Below, piece after piece: positions 51,068 to 60,879 of a stretch of 64,000 nt of DNA. The notes under the pieces were generated by a model. It was not told where the DNA came from. It saw only the letters and a list, made by a program, of their open reading frames with translations, and did no database searches. This DNA is from Sulfurimonas sp. (GTDB taxonomy: Bacteria > Campylobacterota > Campylobacteria > Campylobacterales > Sulfurimonadaceae). The translations under genes were made by a program, and so were the position numbers. The stretch is taken from assembly GCF_023229105.1 (NCBI RefSeq), contig NZ_JALNZY010000001.1, forward strand, positions 1 through 64,000. The letters run 5' to 3'. Positions within the stretch are counted from its first letter, which is position 1, and each line of letters starts with the position of its first letter.

Positions 51068-53617
51068 ATGGATATTAGAGAAGAATTTTTAAGATTTTTT
51101 GAATCAAAAAATCATGACAGAGTGGCTAGCTCGCCTCTTGTTCCCGATGATGCGACGCTACTTTTTAACAATGCGGGGATGGTTCCTTTTAAGTCCATCT
51201 TTACAGGCGAAGTTCCTGCTCCTCACAATCCTAGAGCAGTCTCATGCCAAACATGTATTCGTGCCGGCGGAAAACACAATGACTTGGAAAATGTAGGTTA
51301 TACGGCAAGACATCACACTTTTTTCGAGATGCTAGGTAACTTTAGTTTTGGGAATTATTTCAAAGAAGAAGCAATTGAGTATGCCTGGGAGTTTATAACA
51401 AAGGTTCTTAAGCTTCCAAAAGAGAAACTCTGGGTTACAGTGCATGAGAGCGATGATGAAGCGGAGAAGCTTTGGCAAAAGCATGTAGCGCATGAGAGAA
51501 TTATGCGTCTTGGCGATAAAGATAACTTTTGGCAGATGGGTGACACGGGACCATGTGGACCATGTAGTGAAATTTTTTACGATCAAGGCGAGGAGAATTT
51601 CAATGGTCCTGAGGATTGTATGGGAGGCGAGGGCGATAGATTTTTAGAGATTTGGAATCTTGTCTTTATGCAGTATGAGAGAAGCAGTGATGGCACCCTA
51701 ACTCCTCTTCCAAAACCTTCTATTGATACAGGAATGGGGTTTGAGCGTGTTGTGGCAATTAGCGAGGGCGTTACAAGTAACTACTCCTCCTCACTTTTTA
51801 TGCCTATAATCAAAAAGATTGAAGTGCTTATAAAAAAAGAGTATATTTATGCCGATGGCGCATCTTACCGCGTTATAGCAGATCACGTAAGAACTGCTCT
51901 TTTTCTTCTCTCTCAGGGTGTAAATTTCTCCAACGAGGGTAGAGGATACGTACTTAGAAGAATTCTCCGACGCGGGGTAAGACATGGTTATCTGCTTGGG
52001 TTTAGTGAGCCTTTTATGTATAAACTTGTAGATACTGTTGTCGCAATCATGGGCAAAGAGTATGATTATCTAGCTCAAAAAGCAGAAGTTGTAAAAGAGC
52101 AGATTGAGCTTGAAGAAGCAAGATTTTTCAAAACTATTGCATCTGGAATTGAGCTTTTTAATGAAGAGCTTAAGGAGACAAAAGAGGTATTTAGCGGGGA
52201 GGTTGCATTTAAACTCTACGATACTTTTGGCTTCCCTCTTGATTTGACCGAAGATATGTTAAGAGAGAAAAATCTCAAACTTGATGCAGTTACGTTTGAA
52301 ACACTGATGAGTCAGCAGCGTACACGTGCAAAAGCTGCTTGGAAGGGTAGCGGAGATGAAGCTGTTCATGGCGATTTTAAAGAGCTTTTAGAAAAATTCG
52401 GTGAAAATAGCTTTGTTGGGTACGAAAGTACAAAGCACAAAAGTAGAGTTTTGGCACTCTTGGATAAGCAGTATCGTCATGCCGATATGCTCCCCTCAGG
52501 CGCAAAAGGTTGGGTGCTTTTAGAGGCAACTCCTTTTTATGCAGAATCAGGCGGACAGTGTGGAGATATAGGCACACTTACAGGCTTGGCAAAGGTAGAA
52601 GATACTAAGAAATTTTTCGGTTTAAACCTCTCTGAGATAACGGTTGAAAAAGAGTTAAAAGTATCAGATGAAGTTGAAGCTGTTGTGGATATTTCAAGAA
52701 ACGAGATAACTAAGCATCACTCTGCAACTCACTTGCTCCATGCAGTGCTTTTTGATGTGCTAGGAGAGCATATCTCTCAAGCAGGTTCGCTTGTTGAAGC
52801 AGATAGACTTCGCTTTGACTTCTCTCATCCAAAAGCTATCTCGCAGGAAGAACTTCTTGAGATAGAAAACAGAGTAAATGAGCAGATTATGCGCGGTCTT
52901 GGTGGTAAAACTGAGGTCATGAGTATTGAGGACGCTAAAAAATCAGGTGCAAAAGCACAGTTTGGCGAGAAATACGGACAAGAGGTAAGAGTCGTTAGCT
53001 TCGGTGATGCAAGTATTGAGTTTTGTGGCGGAGTGCATGTGGATAACACTGCATCAATCGGCTCATTTATTATCACAAAAGAGAGCGGCGTAAGTGCAGG
53101 TGTACGCAGAATTGAGGCAGTTTGCGGATATGCGGCGTATGAGCACTTCTGTGAGAATAGAGCACTGATTAAAGAGATTCAAGCAGAGGTTAAAAACCTA
53201 GATGCTATGGCAGGAATCTCAAGACTAAAATCAACTATCTCTGAGTTAAAAGTAGAGCTTCTTGAGGCGCAAAACAGCATACACGTAGAGATAAAAGCGG
53301 ATAATATTAACGGCGTTGCAGTTGTGGTTGATGAGCTGACAAGCGGCGATATAAAAGAGAAAATTGACGAACTTAAAAACCAAAACGAAAAATTATGCGC
53401 AATGCTCTTTCAAGTTAAAGGCGATAAAGTTTTGATAGCTGCAGGTGTTAAAGGTGCTGATGCAAAAGCAGGAGAGTGGATTAAAAACATTGCTCCGATT
53501 TTAGGCGGAGGTGGAGGCGGCAGAGCTGATTTTGCGCAAGCCGGTGGAAAAGATATCTCTAAGATTGCCGAAGCTAAAGTAAAAGCAAAAGCTTACATAA
53601 GTGAGGTTTTGGGGTAG
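51068..53617 (+). CDS. alaS: Alanyl-tRNA synthetase
   Basis: Charges tRNA-Ala. The 849-residue protein has the class II catalytic core at the N-terminus ([42 protein letters not shown]), the editing domain with the zinc-binding [10 protein letters not shown] and CGGVHV motifs, and the C-terminal glycine-rich domain ([16 protein letters not shown]). Length and motifs are normal. First gene of a long tight run; the stop overlaps the next start by one base (TAGTG). Confidence 0.98.
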   Translation: MDIREEFLRFFESKNHDRVASSPLVPDDATLLFNNAGMVPFKSIFTGEVPAPHNPRAVSCQTCIRAGGKHNDLENVGYTARHHTFFEMLGNFSFGNYFKEEAIEYAWEFITKVLKLPKEKLWVTVHESDDEAEKLWQKHVAHERIMRLGDKDNFWQMGDTGPCGPCSEIFYDQGEENFNGPEDCMGGEGDRFLEIWNLVFMQYERSSDGTLTPLPKPSIDTGMGFERVVAISEGVTSNYSSSLFMPIIKKIEVLIKKEYIYADGASYRVIADHVRTALFLLSQGVNFSNEGRGYVLRRILRRGVRHGYLLGFSEPFMYKLVDTVVAIMGKEYDYLAQKAEVVKEQIELEEARFFKTIASGIELFNEELKETKEVFSGEVAFKLYDTFGFPLDLTEDMLREKNLKLDAVTFETLMSQQRTRAKAAWKGSGDEAVHGDFKELLEKFGENSFVGYESTKHKSRVLALLDKQYRHADMLPSGAKGWVLLEATPFYAESGGQCGDIGTLTGLAKVEDTKKFFGLNLSEITVEKELKVSDEVEAVVDISRNEITKHHSATHLLHAVLFDVLGEHISQAGSLVEADRLRFDFSHPKAISQEELLEIENRVNEQIMRGLGGKTEVMSIEDAKKSGAKAQFGEKYGQEVRVVSFGDASIEFCGGVHVDNTASIGSFIITKESGVSAGVRRIEAVCGYAAYEHFCENRALIKEIQAEVKNLDAMAGISRLKSTISELKVELLEAQNSIHVEIKADNINGVAVVVDELTSGDIKEKIDELKNQNEKLCAMLFQVKGDKVLIAAGVKGADAKAGEWIKNIAPILGGGGGGRADFAQAGGKDISKIAEAKVKAKAYISEVLG

Positions 53618-54099
53618 TGCAAGATATATTTTTAGAGCATAAAACAGTCATAGTTTTTTTACATGTGATTAGTGCAGTTGTTTGGGTAGGTGGCATGATA
53701 GCTATGCGTTACGCTGCTCACTACTCTTTTTTAGAAATTGAGTCTCCGCAAAAGAGACTTGAGCGCATCTCTCATGCCCTAAAGAGACTTTTTTATATAG
53801 TGCTTCCGTTTGTCGTTACTCTTATAATAACTGCAATTTTTATGATAAAAGGTTATGGACTGAGCCAGAGCGATTTTTCCGCGTTTTCTCATATAAAAGA
53901 GGGCATTTGGAGCATCATGTTTATTAATTTAATCGTCATGATTTTAAGAAGAAGCAGAGGCGAGAGAATGTTAAATGAGGGCAATATGCTTGGAGCTAAA
54001 ACTCAAATAGAGCTTATTGGAAAATTTATGGTTCCTCTAAATATCACTCTTGGTATTATCGCTATATTTTTAGGGACATACCTCTCAAGCACTCTGTGA
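53617..54099 (+). CDS. Four-helix membrane protein, CopD-like
   Basis: A 160-residue integral membrane protein with about four hydrophobic helices (VFLHVISAVVWVGGMIAM, FYIVLPFVVTLIITAIFM, IMFINLIVMIL, LNITLGIIAIFLGTYL). The first helix pattern with a His and VWVGGM resembles CopD/DUF2214-type membrane proteins that may bind haem or copper. Start is GTG at 53617, overlapping the alaS stop. Function unknown. Confidence 0.55.
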   Translation: MQDIFLEHKTVIVFLHVISAVVWVGGMIAMRYAAHYSFLEIESPQKRLERISHALKRLFYIVLPFVVTLIITAIFMIKGYGLSQSDFSAFSHIKEGIWSIMFINLIVMILRRSRGERMLNEGNMLGAKTQIELIGKFMVPLNITLGIIAIFLGTYLSSTL

Positions 54100-54665
54100 T
54101 GATAAGACTTGCATCTTCTTCGCAAACCCGTGCAAAACTTCTCAGAGATTCGGGTATCGGGTTTATTCAAGAGAGTGTAGATTTTGATGAAGATAGCATA
54201 ATCGCCTCATCTGCTAAAAATTTTGTATATCAGGCAACAATAGGAAAATTTGAAGCAAATCTAAGAGCTTTTGGATATAAGGATTACCCGCTTTTAGTTG
54301 CTGACACAGTAGTTGCCTCAAGTGGGCAGATTCTTAGAAAAGCAAGATGCGCTGATGAAGCGCGAAATATTTTGTTTACTCAAAGCGGGAGTGAGACAAG
54401 TATAATTACCTGCATGGTATACCAATCTTGTGAAATGAAGATTATAGATATCTCTGAGACCAAGTATCTCTTTAATGATTTTGACTTTGATGAAGTAGAG
54501 AGATATTTAAAGAGCGGGGAGTGGCGAGGTAAAGCAGGAGCTTGTATGGTTGAAGGGTTTTGCAAACAGTATATTAGAGAAGTAAAAGGGTATGAAAGTA
54601 CCGCTATGGGATTAAATACCGATTTATTGTCAATTTTTCTATTGGATAAAGAAAAATATTGTTAA
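54099..54665 (+). CDS. Maf-family nucleoside triphosphate pyrophosphatase
   Basis: A 188-residue Maf-like protein that hydrolyses non-canonical or canonical NTPs to NMPs, linked to cell division control. The motif RLASSSQTRAKLLRDSGI opens the protein, with VADTVVA and the Lys/Glu residues in SGEWRGKAGA later; it ends GYESTAMGLN. The ATG at 54099 is chosen; a GTG three bases upstream is in frame. It overlaps the preceding stop by one base. Confidence 0.88.
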   Translation: MIRLASSSQTRAKLLRDSGIGFIQESVDFDEDSIIASSAKNFVYQATIGKFEANLRAFGYKDYPLLVADTVVASSGQILRKARCADEARNILFTQSGSETSIITCMVYQSCEMKIIDISETKYLFNDFDFDEVERYLKSGEWRGKAGACMVEGFCKQYIREVKGYESTAMGLNTDLLSIFLLDKEKYC

Positions 54666-55771
54666 AATATATCAAAAAAGGATTTCTCATTTTAAAATCT
54701 AGCAGATTCTCTCTAATTGGAGTTATTGTTATAGTAACACTGCTCTTAGGCGGTTGGCTCTATGTTGATTTTGTTGAGGATTCCAAGCGTGTGCTGGAGA
54801 TTTCAAATAACGGCTTTGATTTTTTTATATATAAGTGGCTTACCATTACGCTAATTACTATTATGATTATTGCCGTGATAGTAGGTAATTATATTCATGA
54901 AAAAAATGACAAGCAAAGAATGTACTATAAAAATATTATAGATTCTTCATCAAATATTGTAGTGGTGGTAGATAAGAACAGTATTATTGAGGTAAACAAG
55001 ACTTTTTTCAAATATTTTAACAAATACAGCACCCTCGAAGAGTTTAAAAAAGAGCATAAATCAATATCTGGTTTTTTTGTAGAAAAAGATGGATATGTCC
55101 ATAAAAATATGGGTGGAGTAAACTGGATTGAGTATGTGATGCAAAATCCTAAAGACAATCAAATAAAGATTCTCATCGGCTCAAATCTCTACTACTTTAC
55201 GGTCGGAATCTCTCTTATTTCTCCAAAAGATGGTCATTACAGTGCAATTTTTTCAGATATAACCAAAGAGAAGCTCTACCAAAAAGAGCTAGAACATACA
55301 AATATAACAGACCCTCTTACAAAGATAAGAAACAGATATTACTACAATCAGCAGATAAAGCAAGGTAGTTCAAACGCAAACCACTATTTTTATCCACTTT
55401 CGCTTATTGTTTTTGATATAGATTATTTTAAAAAAATAAACGACAGTTATGGTCATGATATTGGAGATGATGTGCTTGTTGAATATACAAAACTGATATC
55501 TTCACATCTAAGAGACGGTGATATTTTTTGCAGAATTGGAGGAGAGGAGTTTACTCTTATACTTCCATATACAGATAGAGCAAGTGCGTACAAAGTAGCC
55601 GAAAAATTAAGAGTAGCAGTAAAAGAGCATAAAAAAATAGTTCCAATCACTATGAGTTTTGGAGTTGTGGAGTATGCTAAAGGGGAAGACTTAGAGTTTC
55701 TTTTTAAAAGAGCAGATGAGGCTCTTTATGATGCTAAAGAGGGTGGCAGAGACAAGGTTATGGTTAGATAA
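54659..55771 (+). CDS. Membrane-anchored PAS-GGDEF diguanylate cyclase
   Basis: A 370-residue protein with two membrane helices (about 18-36 and 57-76) enclosing a very short periplasmic loop, a PAS-like domain (about 90-205, IIDSSSNIVVVVDKNSIIEVN) and a GGDEF domain with the active loop GGEEF and an RDGD inhibitory site five residues before it. Enzymatically competent by sequence; makes cyclic di-GMP. Start is TTG at 54659, overlapping the maf end. The second such enzyme in the window. Confidence 0.9.
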   Translation: MLKYIKKGFLILKSSRFSLIGVIVIVTLLLGGWLYVDFVEDSKRVLEISNNGFDFFIYKWLTITLITIMIIAVIVGNYIHEKNDKQRMYYKNIIDSSSNIVVVVDKNSIIEVNKTFFKYFNKYSTLEEFKKEHKSISGFFVEKDGYVHKNMGGVNWIEYVMQNPKDNQIKILIGSNLYYFTVGISLISPKDGHYSAIFSDITKEKLYQKELEHTNITDPLTKIRNRYYYNQQIKQGSSNANHYFYPLSLIVFDIDYFKKINDSYGHDIGDDVLVEYTKLISSHLRDGDIFCRIGGEEFTLILPYTDRASAYKVAEKLRVAVKEHKKIVPITMSFGVVEYAKGEDLEFLFKRADEALYDAKEGGRDKVMVR

Positions 55772-56865
55772 TGTACTATGAAAGCGAACTAAAAGCGCTT
55801 AAAAAATCTAAAAGATACAGGCAAAGAGAGCTTTATGACGACGCTTTTTTAGATTTTGCTTCAAACGATTATCTTGGACTTGCACATAAAAAAGAGCTAC
55901 ATACTCTCACATGTCAAACTCTCTTAGAGATGCCGCTTCATAGTTCAAAAGCTTCACTTTTAGTAAATGGCTATCATCAAATTCATAAAAATTTTGAGAC
56001 GGCTTTATGTGAAGCAAACGGCTTTGAAGATGGAGTGATTTTAGGAAGCGGCTTTAATGCAAATATAGCGCTTATTGAAGCTCTTGTTAGACGTGGGGAT
56101 ACCCTTTTTATGGATGAGAAGTATCATGCCTCGGGAGTTCTTGCATCAAATATAAAGAGTGTAAATGTAAAATTTTTCTCTCATAACAATATGCAGGAGC
56201 TAGAAGAGCTTCTAAAATCATCCGAGGCTAAAAGAAAGATAGTCGCAGTTGAGGGCATCTACTCAATGGACGGCGATTTAGTAGAAAGCGCGGTTTTTGA
56301 AATTTGTGATAGATATGATGCTCTCTTGATAGTGGATGAGGCGCATAGCAGCGGAGTAATCGGGGAAAATCTCATGGGAGTTTTTGACTACTATAAGATT
56401 GCCATCAAGCCAAACTACATAAAAATGGGAACGCTTGGAAAGGCTTATGGGAGTTTCGGTGCTTTCATTCTTGCCTCCTCACATATCGTCGAGTATCTTA
56501 TCAACCGTGCAAAACCAATTATCTACGCTACTTCTCTTTCACTATATGATACACTTTTGGCGCATAATGCACTTAGATATATTTTGCAAAATAGAGAGTA
56601 TTTAAAAAGTGAGATACAAAAACGCCAAAAGATTGTTTATGAAGAGTTGGGAGTTAAGGTAAAGGGTCTTATCGTTCCCATTACTATCAATGACAACAAA
56701 AAAGTTATAGAGATTCGTGAGGCACTTAAAAAATTAGGTTTTGAAGTTGGTGCAATAAGGCAGCCGACTGTTGAGAGAGCTATTATACGTCTTATAGCAA
56801 GAGTGGGCGAGAGTTGCGATATGTTAAGAGAGTTGTGCATAAGTTTGGCTAAAATAAAACAATGA
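55771..56865 (+). CDS. bioF: 8-amino-7-oxononanoate synthase family protein (BioF-like)
   Basis: A 364-residue PLP enzyme of the alpha-oxoamine synthase family, which condenses an amino acid with an acyl-CoA/ACP. Motifs DFASNDYLGLA, IVDEAHSSGVIG and the PLP lysine in KMGTLGKAYGSFGA are present. In this genomic setting biotin synthesis is the likely role; 2-amino-3-ketobutyrate ligase or serine palmitoyltransferase cannot be excluded. The ATG overlaps the previous stop by one base and its stop overlaps the next start by 4 bp. Confidence 0.85.
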   Translation: MYYESELKALKKSKRYRQRELYDDAFLDFASNDYLGLAHKKELHTLTCQTLLEMPLHSSKASLLVNGYHQIHKNFETALCEANGFEDGVILGSGFNANIALIEALVRRGDTLFMDEKYHASGVLASNIKSVNVKFFSHNNMQELEELLKSSEAKRKIVAVEGIYSMDGDLVESAVFEICDRYDALLIVDEAHSSGVIGENLMGVFDYYKIAIKPNYIKMGTLGKAYGSFGAFILASSHIVEYLINRAKPIIYATSLSLYDTLLAHNALRYILQNREYLKSEIQKRQKIVYEELGVKVKGLIVPITINDNKKVIEIREALKKLGFEVGAIRQPTVERAIIRLIARVGESCDMLRELCISLAKIKQ

Positions 56866-57551
56866 ATGTAACAAAACTGCGAATAACAATAGAGAAAAAA
56901 AATCTAGTTGACATTGCTTTTAACATCTCCTCCTCCCTCGCACTTGTCGGACAGAGCGGAAGCGGAAAGAGTTTGACAATAAAGGCTTTGCTTAACATGC
57001 TGCCAAAGAGTATGGAGTTGGAGATAGAGCACGAGGGCAATTTTGAGCTTATAGCCGGAAAGACTTTGGCTTTTGTGCCTCAAAATCCCTTTACGGCACT
57101 CTCTCCTCTAACAAAGATTAAAAAACAGTTTTTCATACCTGAGCAAAAAGTGCAAACGCTTTTTGCTCAAGTCGGACTTGATGCAGATCTTTTAGAGAGA
57201 TTCCCACCTGAGCTATCGGGCGGGCAGCTTCAAAGAGTGGTGATTGCTATGGCGCTAAGTAATGAGCCTGAACTTATTTTGCTTGATGAGCCTACAACCG
57301 CACTTGATCCAAAGAGTAGAGTTGTTATTTTAGATCTACTAAAAACTCTCCAAGCTGAGTTTGGTTTTAAAATACTTTTTGTAACACATGACATGAATTC
57401 TGCTAAAATTTTATGTGAAGATATCTGCGTTATAAAAAATGGAAAAGTTGTAGAGAGTGGAAGAATGGAAAATGTTTTGCAAAATCCACTGGATGCGTAC
57501 ACAAAAGTTTTAATTGATGCAAGTTTTGCAAATAGGAGTTTTAGAACATGA
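56862..57551 (+). CDS. ABC transporter ATPase, peptide/nickel (Dpp/Opp) type
   Basis: A 229-residue ATPase with Walker A GQSGSGKS near residue 30, Q-loop VPQNPFTALSPLTK, signature LSGGQLQR and Walker B LILLDEPTT. The PQNPF-x-A-L-xP motif is typical of the oligopeptide/nickel family. It is shorter than the usual 320 residues (no C-terminal oligopeptide-family extension) and no permease or binding protein lies beside it, so its partners must be encoded elsewhere. Confidence 0.85.
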   Translation: MNVTKLRITIEKKNLVDIAFNISSSLALVGQSGSGKSLTIKALLNMLPKSMELEIEHEGNFELIAGKTLAFVPQNPFTALSPLTKIKKQFFIPEQKVQTLFAQVGLDADLLERFPPELSGGQLQRVVIAMALSNEPELILLDEPTTALDPKSRVVILDLLKTLQAEFGFKILFVTHDMNSAKILCEDICVIKNGKVVESGRMENVLQNPLDAYTKVLIDASFANRSFRT

Positions 57552-59548
57552 GAGTTGTTAAAAATATATTTTTCACGTTTCTTCTGTTTGGATTTTTAGC
57601 TCCATTTTTAGTTCTTGCTTATTTTTTGCTCGAAGAAGAGTATGATATATCTTCACTTGAAAATTATAAACCACCCTTAACAACAAGGTTTTATGATAAA
57701 AACGGCGAGAAGATTGCTAATATTTTTGAAAACGAACATAGATATTATGCAGAGTTTAATGAGATTCCCTCGCGTGCAATTGAGGCACTTTTAGCCATAG
57801 AAGATACTACTTTCTTTGAACACCCCGGCATAAATATAGATGCTATTTTTAGAGCGATTATTAAAGATATTAAAGCAGGAAAATTGGTTGAGGGGGCTAG
57901 TACCATAACGCAGCAGTTGGTAAAAAATAGACTTCTCACAAGAGAGAAAAAACTCTCAAGAAAAGTTAAAGAGGTTATCTACTCATTAAAACTCGAACTG
58001 GCTTTGAGTAAAGAGGAGATACTTGAGAGGTATCTCAATGAGATCTATTTTGGGCATGGCTATTATGGGATAAAAACAGCAGCGGACGGCTATTTCCATA
58101 AAAAACTTGATGATTTGACCCTCAAAGAGATAGCGATACTTGTAGGTCTGCCAAAAGCTCCAAGCACTTATGCACCAACAAAAAATTATGAAATTTCTAT
58201 GGGCAGGGCAAACCGTGTGATAGCAAGAATGTATGCCCTTGGATGGTTAGATGAGCAAACATACAACAACTCCCTGCTTGAGACGCCTGAAGTTTTTGAT
58301 GATACGCTGACACAAAATAACGCACCGTTTATAGTGGATGAGATTCTAAGAAGAGCCTCGGAGTTTGGAATAGATAATATAAAAAGTGGCGGATATGAAA
58401 TCTATACGACTATAGATATAAGACTTCAAAAAGCGGCGAAAGAGTCTCTCAAAAAAGCTTACGATATGTCGATTGAGAGGATTGAGAGCTATATTGCTAG
58501 TGACAAGAGAGCGTTGGCTGCAAATCCAAATTATGAGATTGAACAAGATATAAACAGCTCTCTTTTAAATGGTGCACTTGTTTCATTGGACTCTAAAACA
58601 GGAGATATTTTAGCCCTTGTAGGAAGTGTTGATTATCAAAAAAGCTCTTATAATAGGGCAACACAGGGGCGTCGTCAGCCGGGTTCTGCATTTAAGCCTT
58701 TTATATATCAAGTTGCTGTAGATTTAGGATATTCTGGAGCGACGGAGCTAATTGATATCTCTAGAACATACACTTATGAAAAAAACGGCGAAGAGCTAAA
58801 ATGGCAGCCAAAAAATTACGAGAAAAATTATAAAGGTCTTGTAACGCTAAGGGAAGCACTTGTTCACTCAAGAAATTTAGCAACTATAAACCTTGTTAAT
58901 GACATTGGCTTAACGACGCTTCTTAGAGAGTTTAGGAAGTTTGGCATAGCCAATCTTCCTCCGGATTTATCTATAGCACTAGGGAGCATTACGCTCTCTC
59001 CTTTAGAGTTGGCAAAATACTATACCTCTTTTGCAAACGGCGGTATTCAGGTCAAGCCGCATCTTGTTCGATATATAGACAAAGGTTCTGTAACCGTTTA
59101 TGAGAAGAGAGAGGACGCTCGTTTTATAACGCAGGAGACGCAAGCCTATATAATGACGAATATTCTTCAAGATGTTATAAAAAGTGGAACGGGTAGAATG
59201 GCAGATGTTAAAGGGATAGAGCTTGCTGGCAAAACAGGAACTACAAACAACAACGTAGATGCTTGGTTTGCAGGCTATTCTCCGAGTATAGAGACTGTTG
59301 TTTGGTTTGGAAATGATGATAATACCCCGATGTACAAACGTGAAACAGGCGGAAAAGTTGCCGGACCTGCATTTGCCTTGTACTATGAGAATGTATTAGA
59401 GCTATATCCGCAGATTCAAAGAGAGTTTGTTGTGCCTGAGGGAATTATGGAAGTAAATATAAACGGTAAGAGAGAGATTTTTAGTGAGATATCAAAACCG
59501 CCTCGTGCAGAGGCGGAAGTGAATTCACAAGAGATGTTGCTTTTTTAG
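57548..59548 (+). CDS. mrcA: Penicillin-binding protein 1A
   Basis: A 666-residue bifunctional peptidoglycan synthase. An N-terminal membrane helix (about 8-28) is followed by a glycosyltransferase family 51 domain (AIEDTTFFEHPGINIDAI ... GASTITQQLVKN) and a transpeptidase domain with the SxxK motif in QPGSAFKPF, SRN in HSRNLAT, and KTGTT. Length normal. Overlaps the ABC ATPase gene by 4 bp and ends 3 bp from the convergent cytochrome c' gene. Confidence 0.95.
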   Translation: MRVVKNIFFTFLLFGFLAPFLVLAYFLLEEEYDISSLENYKPPLTTRFYDKNGEKIANIFENEHRYYAEFNEIPSRAIEALLAIEDTTFFEHPGINIDAIFRAIIKDIKAGKLVEGASTITQQLVKNRLLTREKKLSRKVKEVIYSLKLELALSKEEILERYLNEIYFGHGYYGIKTAADGYFHKKLDDLTLKEIAILVGLPKAPSTYAPTKNYEISMGRANRVIARMYALGWLDEQTYNNSLLETPEVFDDTLTQNNAPFIVDEILRRASEFGIDNIKSGGYEIYTTIDIRLQKAAKESLKKAYDMSIERIESYIASDKRALAANPNYEIEQDINSSLLNGALVSLDSKTGDILALVGSVDYQKSSYNRATQGRRQPGSAFKPFIYQVAVDLGYSGATELIDISRTYTYEKNGEELKWQPKNYEKNYKGLVTLREALVHSRNLATINLVNDIGLTTLLREFRKFGIANLPPDLSIALGSITLSPLELAKYYTSFANGGIQVKPHLVRYIDKGSVTVYEKREDARFITQETQAYIMTNILQDVIKSGTGRMADVKGIELAGKTGTTNNNVDAWFAGYSPSIETVVWFGNDDNTPMYKRETGGKVAGPAFALYYENVLELYPQIQREFVVPEGIMEVNINGKREIFSEISKPPRAEAEVNSQEMLLF

Positions 59549-59551
59549 TCA

Positions 59552-59980
59552 TTACTGCTTATATTCATCTCGCACTATGTTATGGCAGCGAAAACAAGCA
59601 TGTTCTATGTAAGTATAAGCTCTTTGAGCCTCTTCACGACGAACTATGCCTGATTGATTGCGCTTGTTTTCAATAGCATCAAGGATTATTTGAACATTAT
59701 GGCTGATGATTTGCGCGCTCATAACGGCTTCGCTTGCTTTATGTTTTTTGTTTGCTGGAAGCATAGCAGTGAAGTTGTCTTTATCTCCGAGTAAATCTTG
59801 TGAATGTTGTGCAAAGCGCTTGATTGAGTCTTCAACGCCTTTTTGATCACTAGCTATAAATGACTTCTGAACTTCAGCAAGTTCTGCTCCAAGTTGTAAC
59901 ATATTTGACCTAAGATCGTAAGCACTAAGTGGTGTATAAAGTAGAAATATTAAACTACCTATGAGTGTTTTTTTTAACAT
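59552..59980 (-). CDS. Cytochrome c'-like mono-haem four-helix protein
   Basis: A 142-residue exported protein (signal cleaved near PLSA) with a C-terminal haem site CFRCH near residue 131 preceded by Y-x-x-x-E-H, in the position expected for cytochrome c'-type four-helix bundles, where haem sits at the C-terminus. Such proteins bind NO or act in electron transfer. It has its own transcription unit, convergent with PBP1A. Confidence 0.75.
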   Translation of the reverse strand: MLKKTLIGSLIFLLYTPLSAYDLRSNMLQLGAELAEVQKSFIASDQKGVEDSIKRFAQHSQDLLGDKDNFTAMLPANKKHKASEAVMSAQIISHNVQIILDAIENKRNQSGIVRREEAQRAYTYIEHACFRCHNIVRDEYKQ

Positions 59981-60138
59981 AACAGAACTCCTTTTTTTGT
60001 TGTGATTGATTGTAACATAATAATTTTAATTTATATATAAAGTTTTTTTGAATTTTTATGAACTATTTTTGGCGTTAACATTAAGTTTTTTTTAAAGAAT
60101 AGAGAGTAAAGTAGAGCAGATTTTCACAAAGGTTGTAT

Positions 60139-60867
60139 ATGAGCAAAATTATTTTAATAGCTTTTGTCTTGATACTAAATCTAAGGGCAGATGAGGCTCA
60201 TGAGATTATCAAAAAACTTGATGAAAACTTCAGAGGTAAAAATATCTATATGAAGTTAGAGATGAAGATACTCTTTATGGGGCATGAGAGAAGCATGAAG
60301 ATGCAGAGCTATTCTCAGGGAACCAAAAAGAGCTTTGTAAAAATTATCTATCCGCCAAAAGATGACGGCATTACCTTCTTAAGCCTTGATGGGGAGATGT
60401 GGCAGTATGTGCCCAAGATAGAGAGGATTATAAAGATACCTCCCTCTATGATGCTTCAAAAATGGATGGGAAGCGACATAACAAACGATGATATGGTAAA
60501 ACAGAGTTCAATAGTAGAGGATTATGAGCCAAAAATCATAAAAAAAGAGGGAAGCCTCGTAATAATTGAGCTTTTACCAAAAGAGAACGCTCCTGTTGTT
60601 TGGGGGAAGATAGTGCTAAATATAGACACTAAGACCTATACCTCCTCTAAAGATATATTTTATGATGAAGAGGGCAAAGAGGTAAGGTATTTTATATACG
60701 AAAATGTAAAAAAAGTAGGCAACTACTATATCCCGACATATTGGAGAGTCCAATCAAGTGATGTTGAGGGTAGATATACGGAGATATTTTTAGAAGAGGT
60801 TGAGTATGATAGGGAAATCTCAGAGGAGTATTTTCAGAAAAGTGCTTTAAAGAGATTTTCAAAGTAA
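60139..60867 (+). CDS. Outer-membrane lipoprotein-sorting (LolA/LolB-fold) family protein
   Basis: A 242-residue exported protein (signal ends near LRADE) of the COG2834 group, which has the LolA half-barrel fold. Typical phrases are KKSFVKIIYPPKDDGITFL, GEMWQYVPKIERIIKIP and MGSDITNDDMVKQSS. In this group such genes usually precede an FtsX-type ABC exporter, as here. It probably carries a hydrophobic cargo. The ATG at 60139 with AAAGG upstream is preferred to a TTG 6 bp earlier. Confidence 0.85.
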   Translation: MSKIILIAFVLILNLRADEAHEIIKKLDENFRGKNIYMKLEMKILFMGHERSMKMQSYSQGTKKSFVKIIYPPKDDGITFLSLDGEMWQYVPKIERIIKIPPSMMLQKWMGSDITNDDMVKQSSIVEDYEPKIIKKEGSLVIIELLPKENAPVVWGKIVLNIDTKTYTSSKDIFYDEEGKEVRYFIYENVKKVGNYYIPTYWRVQSSDVEGRYTEIFLEEVEYDREISEEYFQKSALKRFSK

Positions 60868-60879
60868 GGAGGAGCCGAG

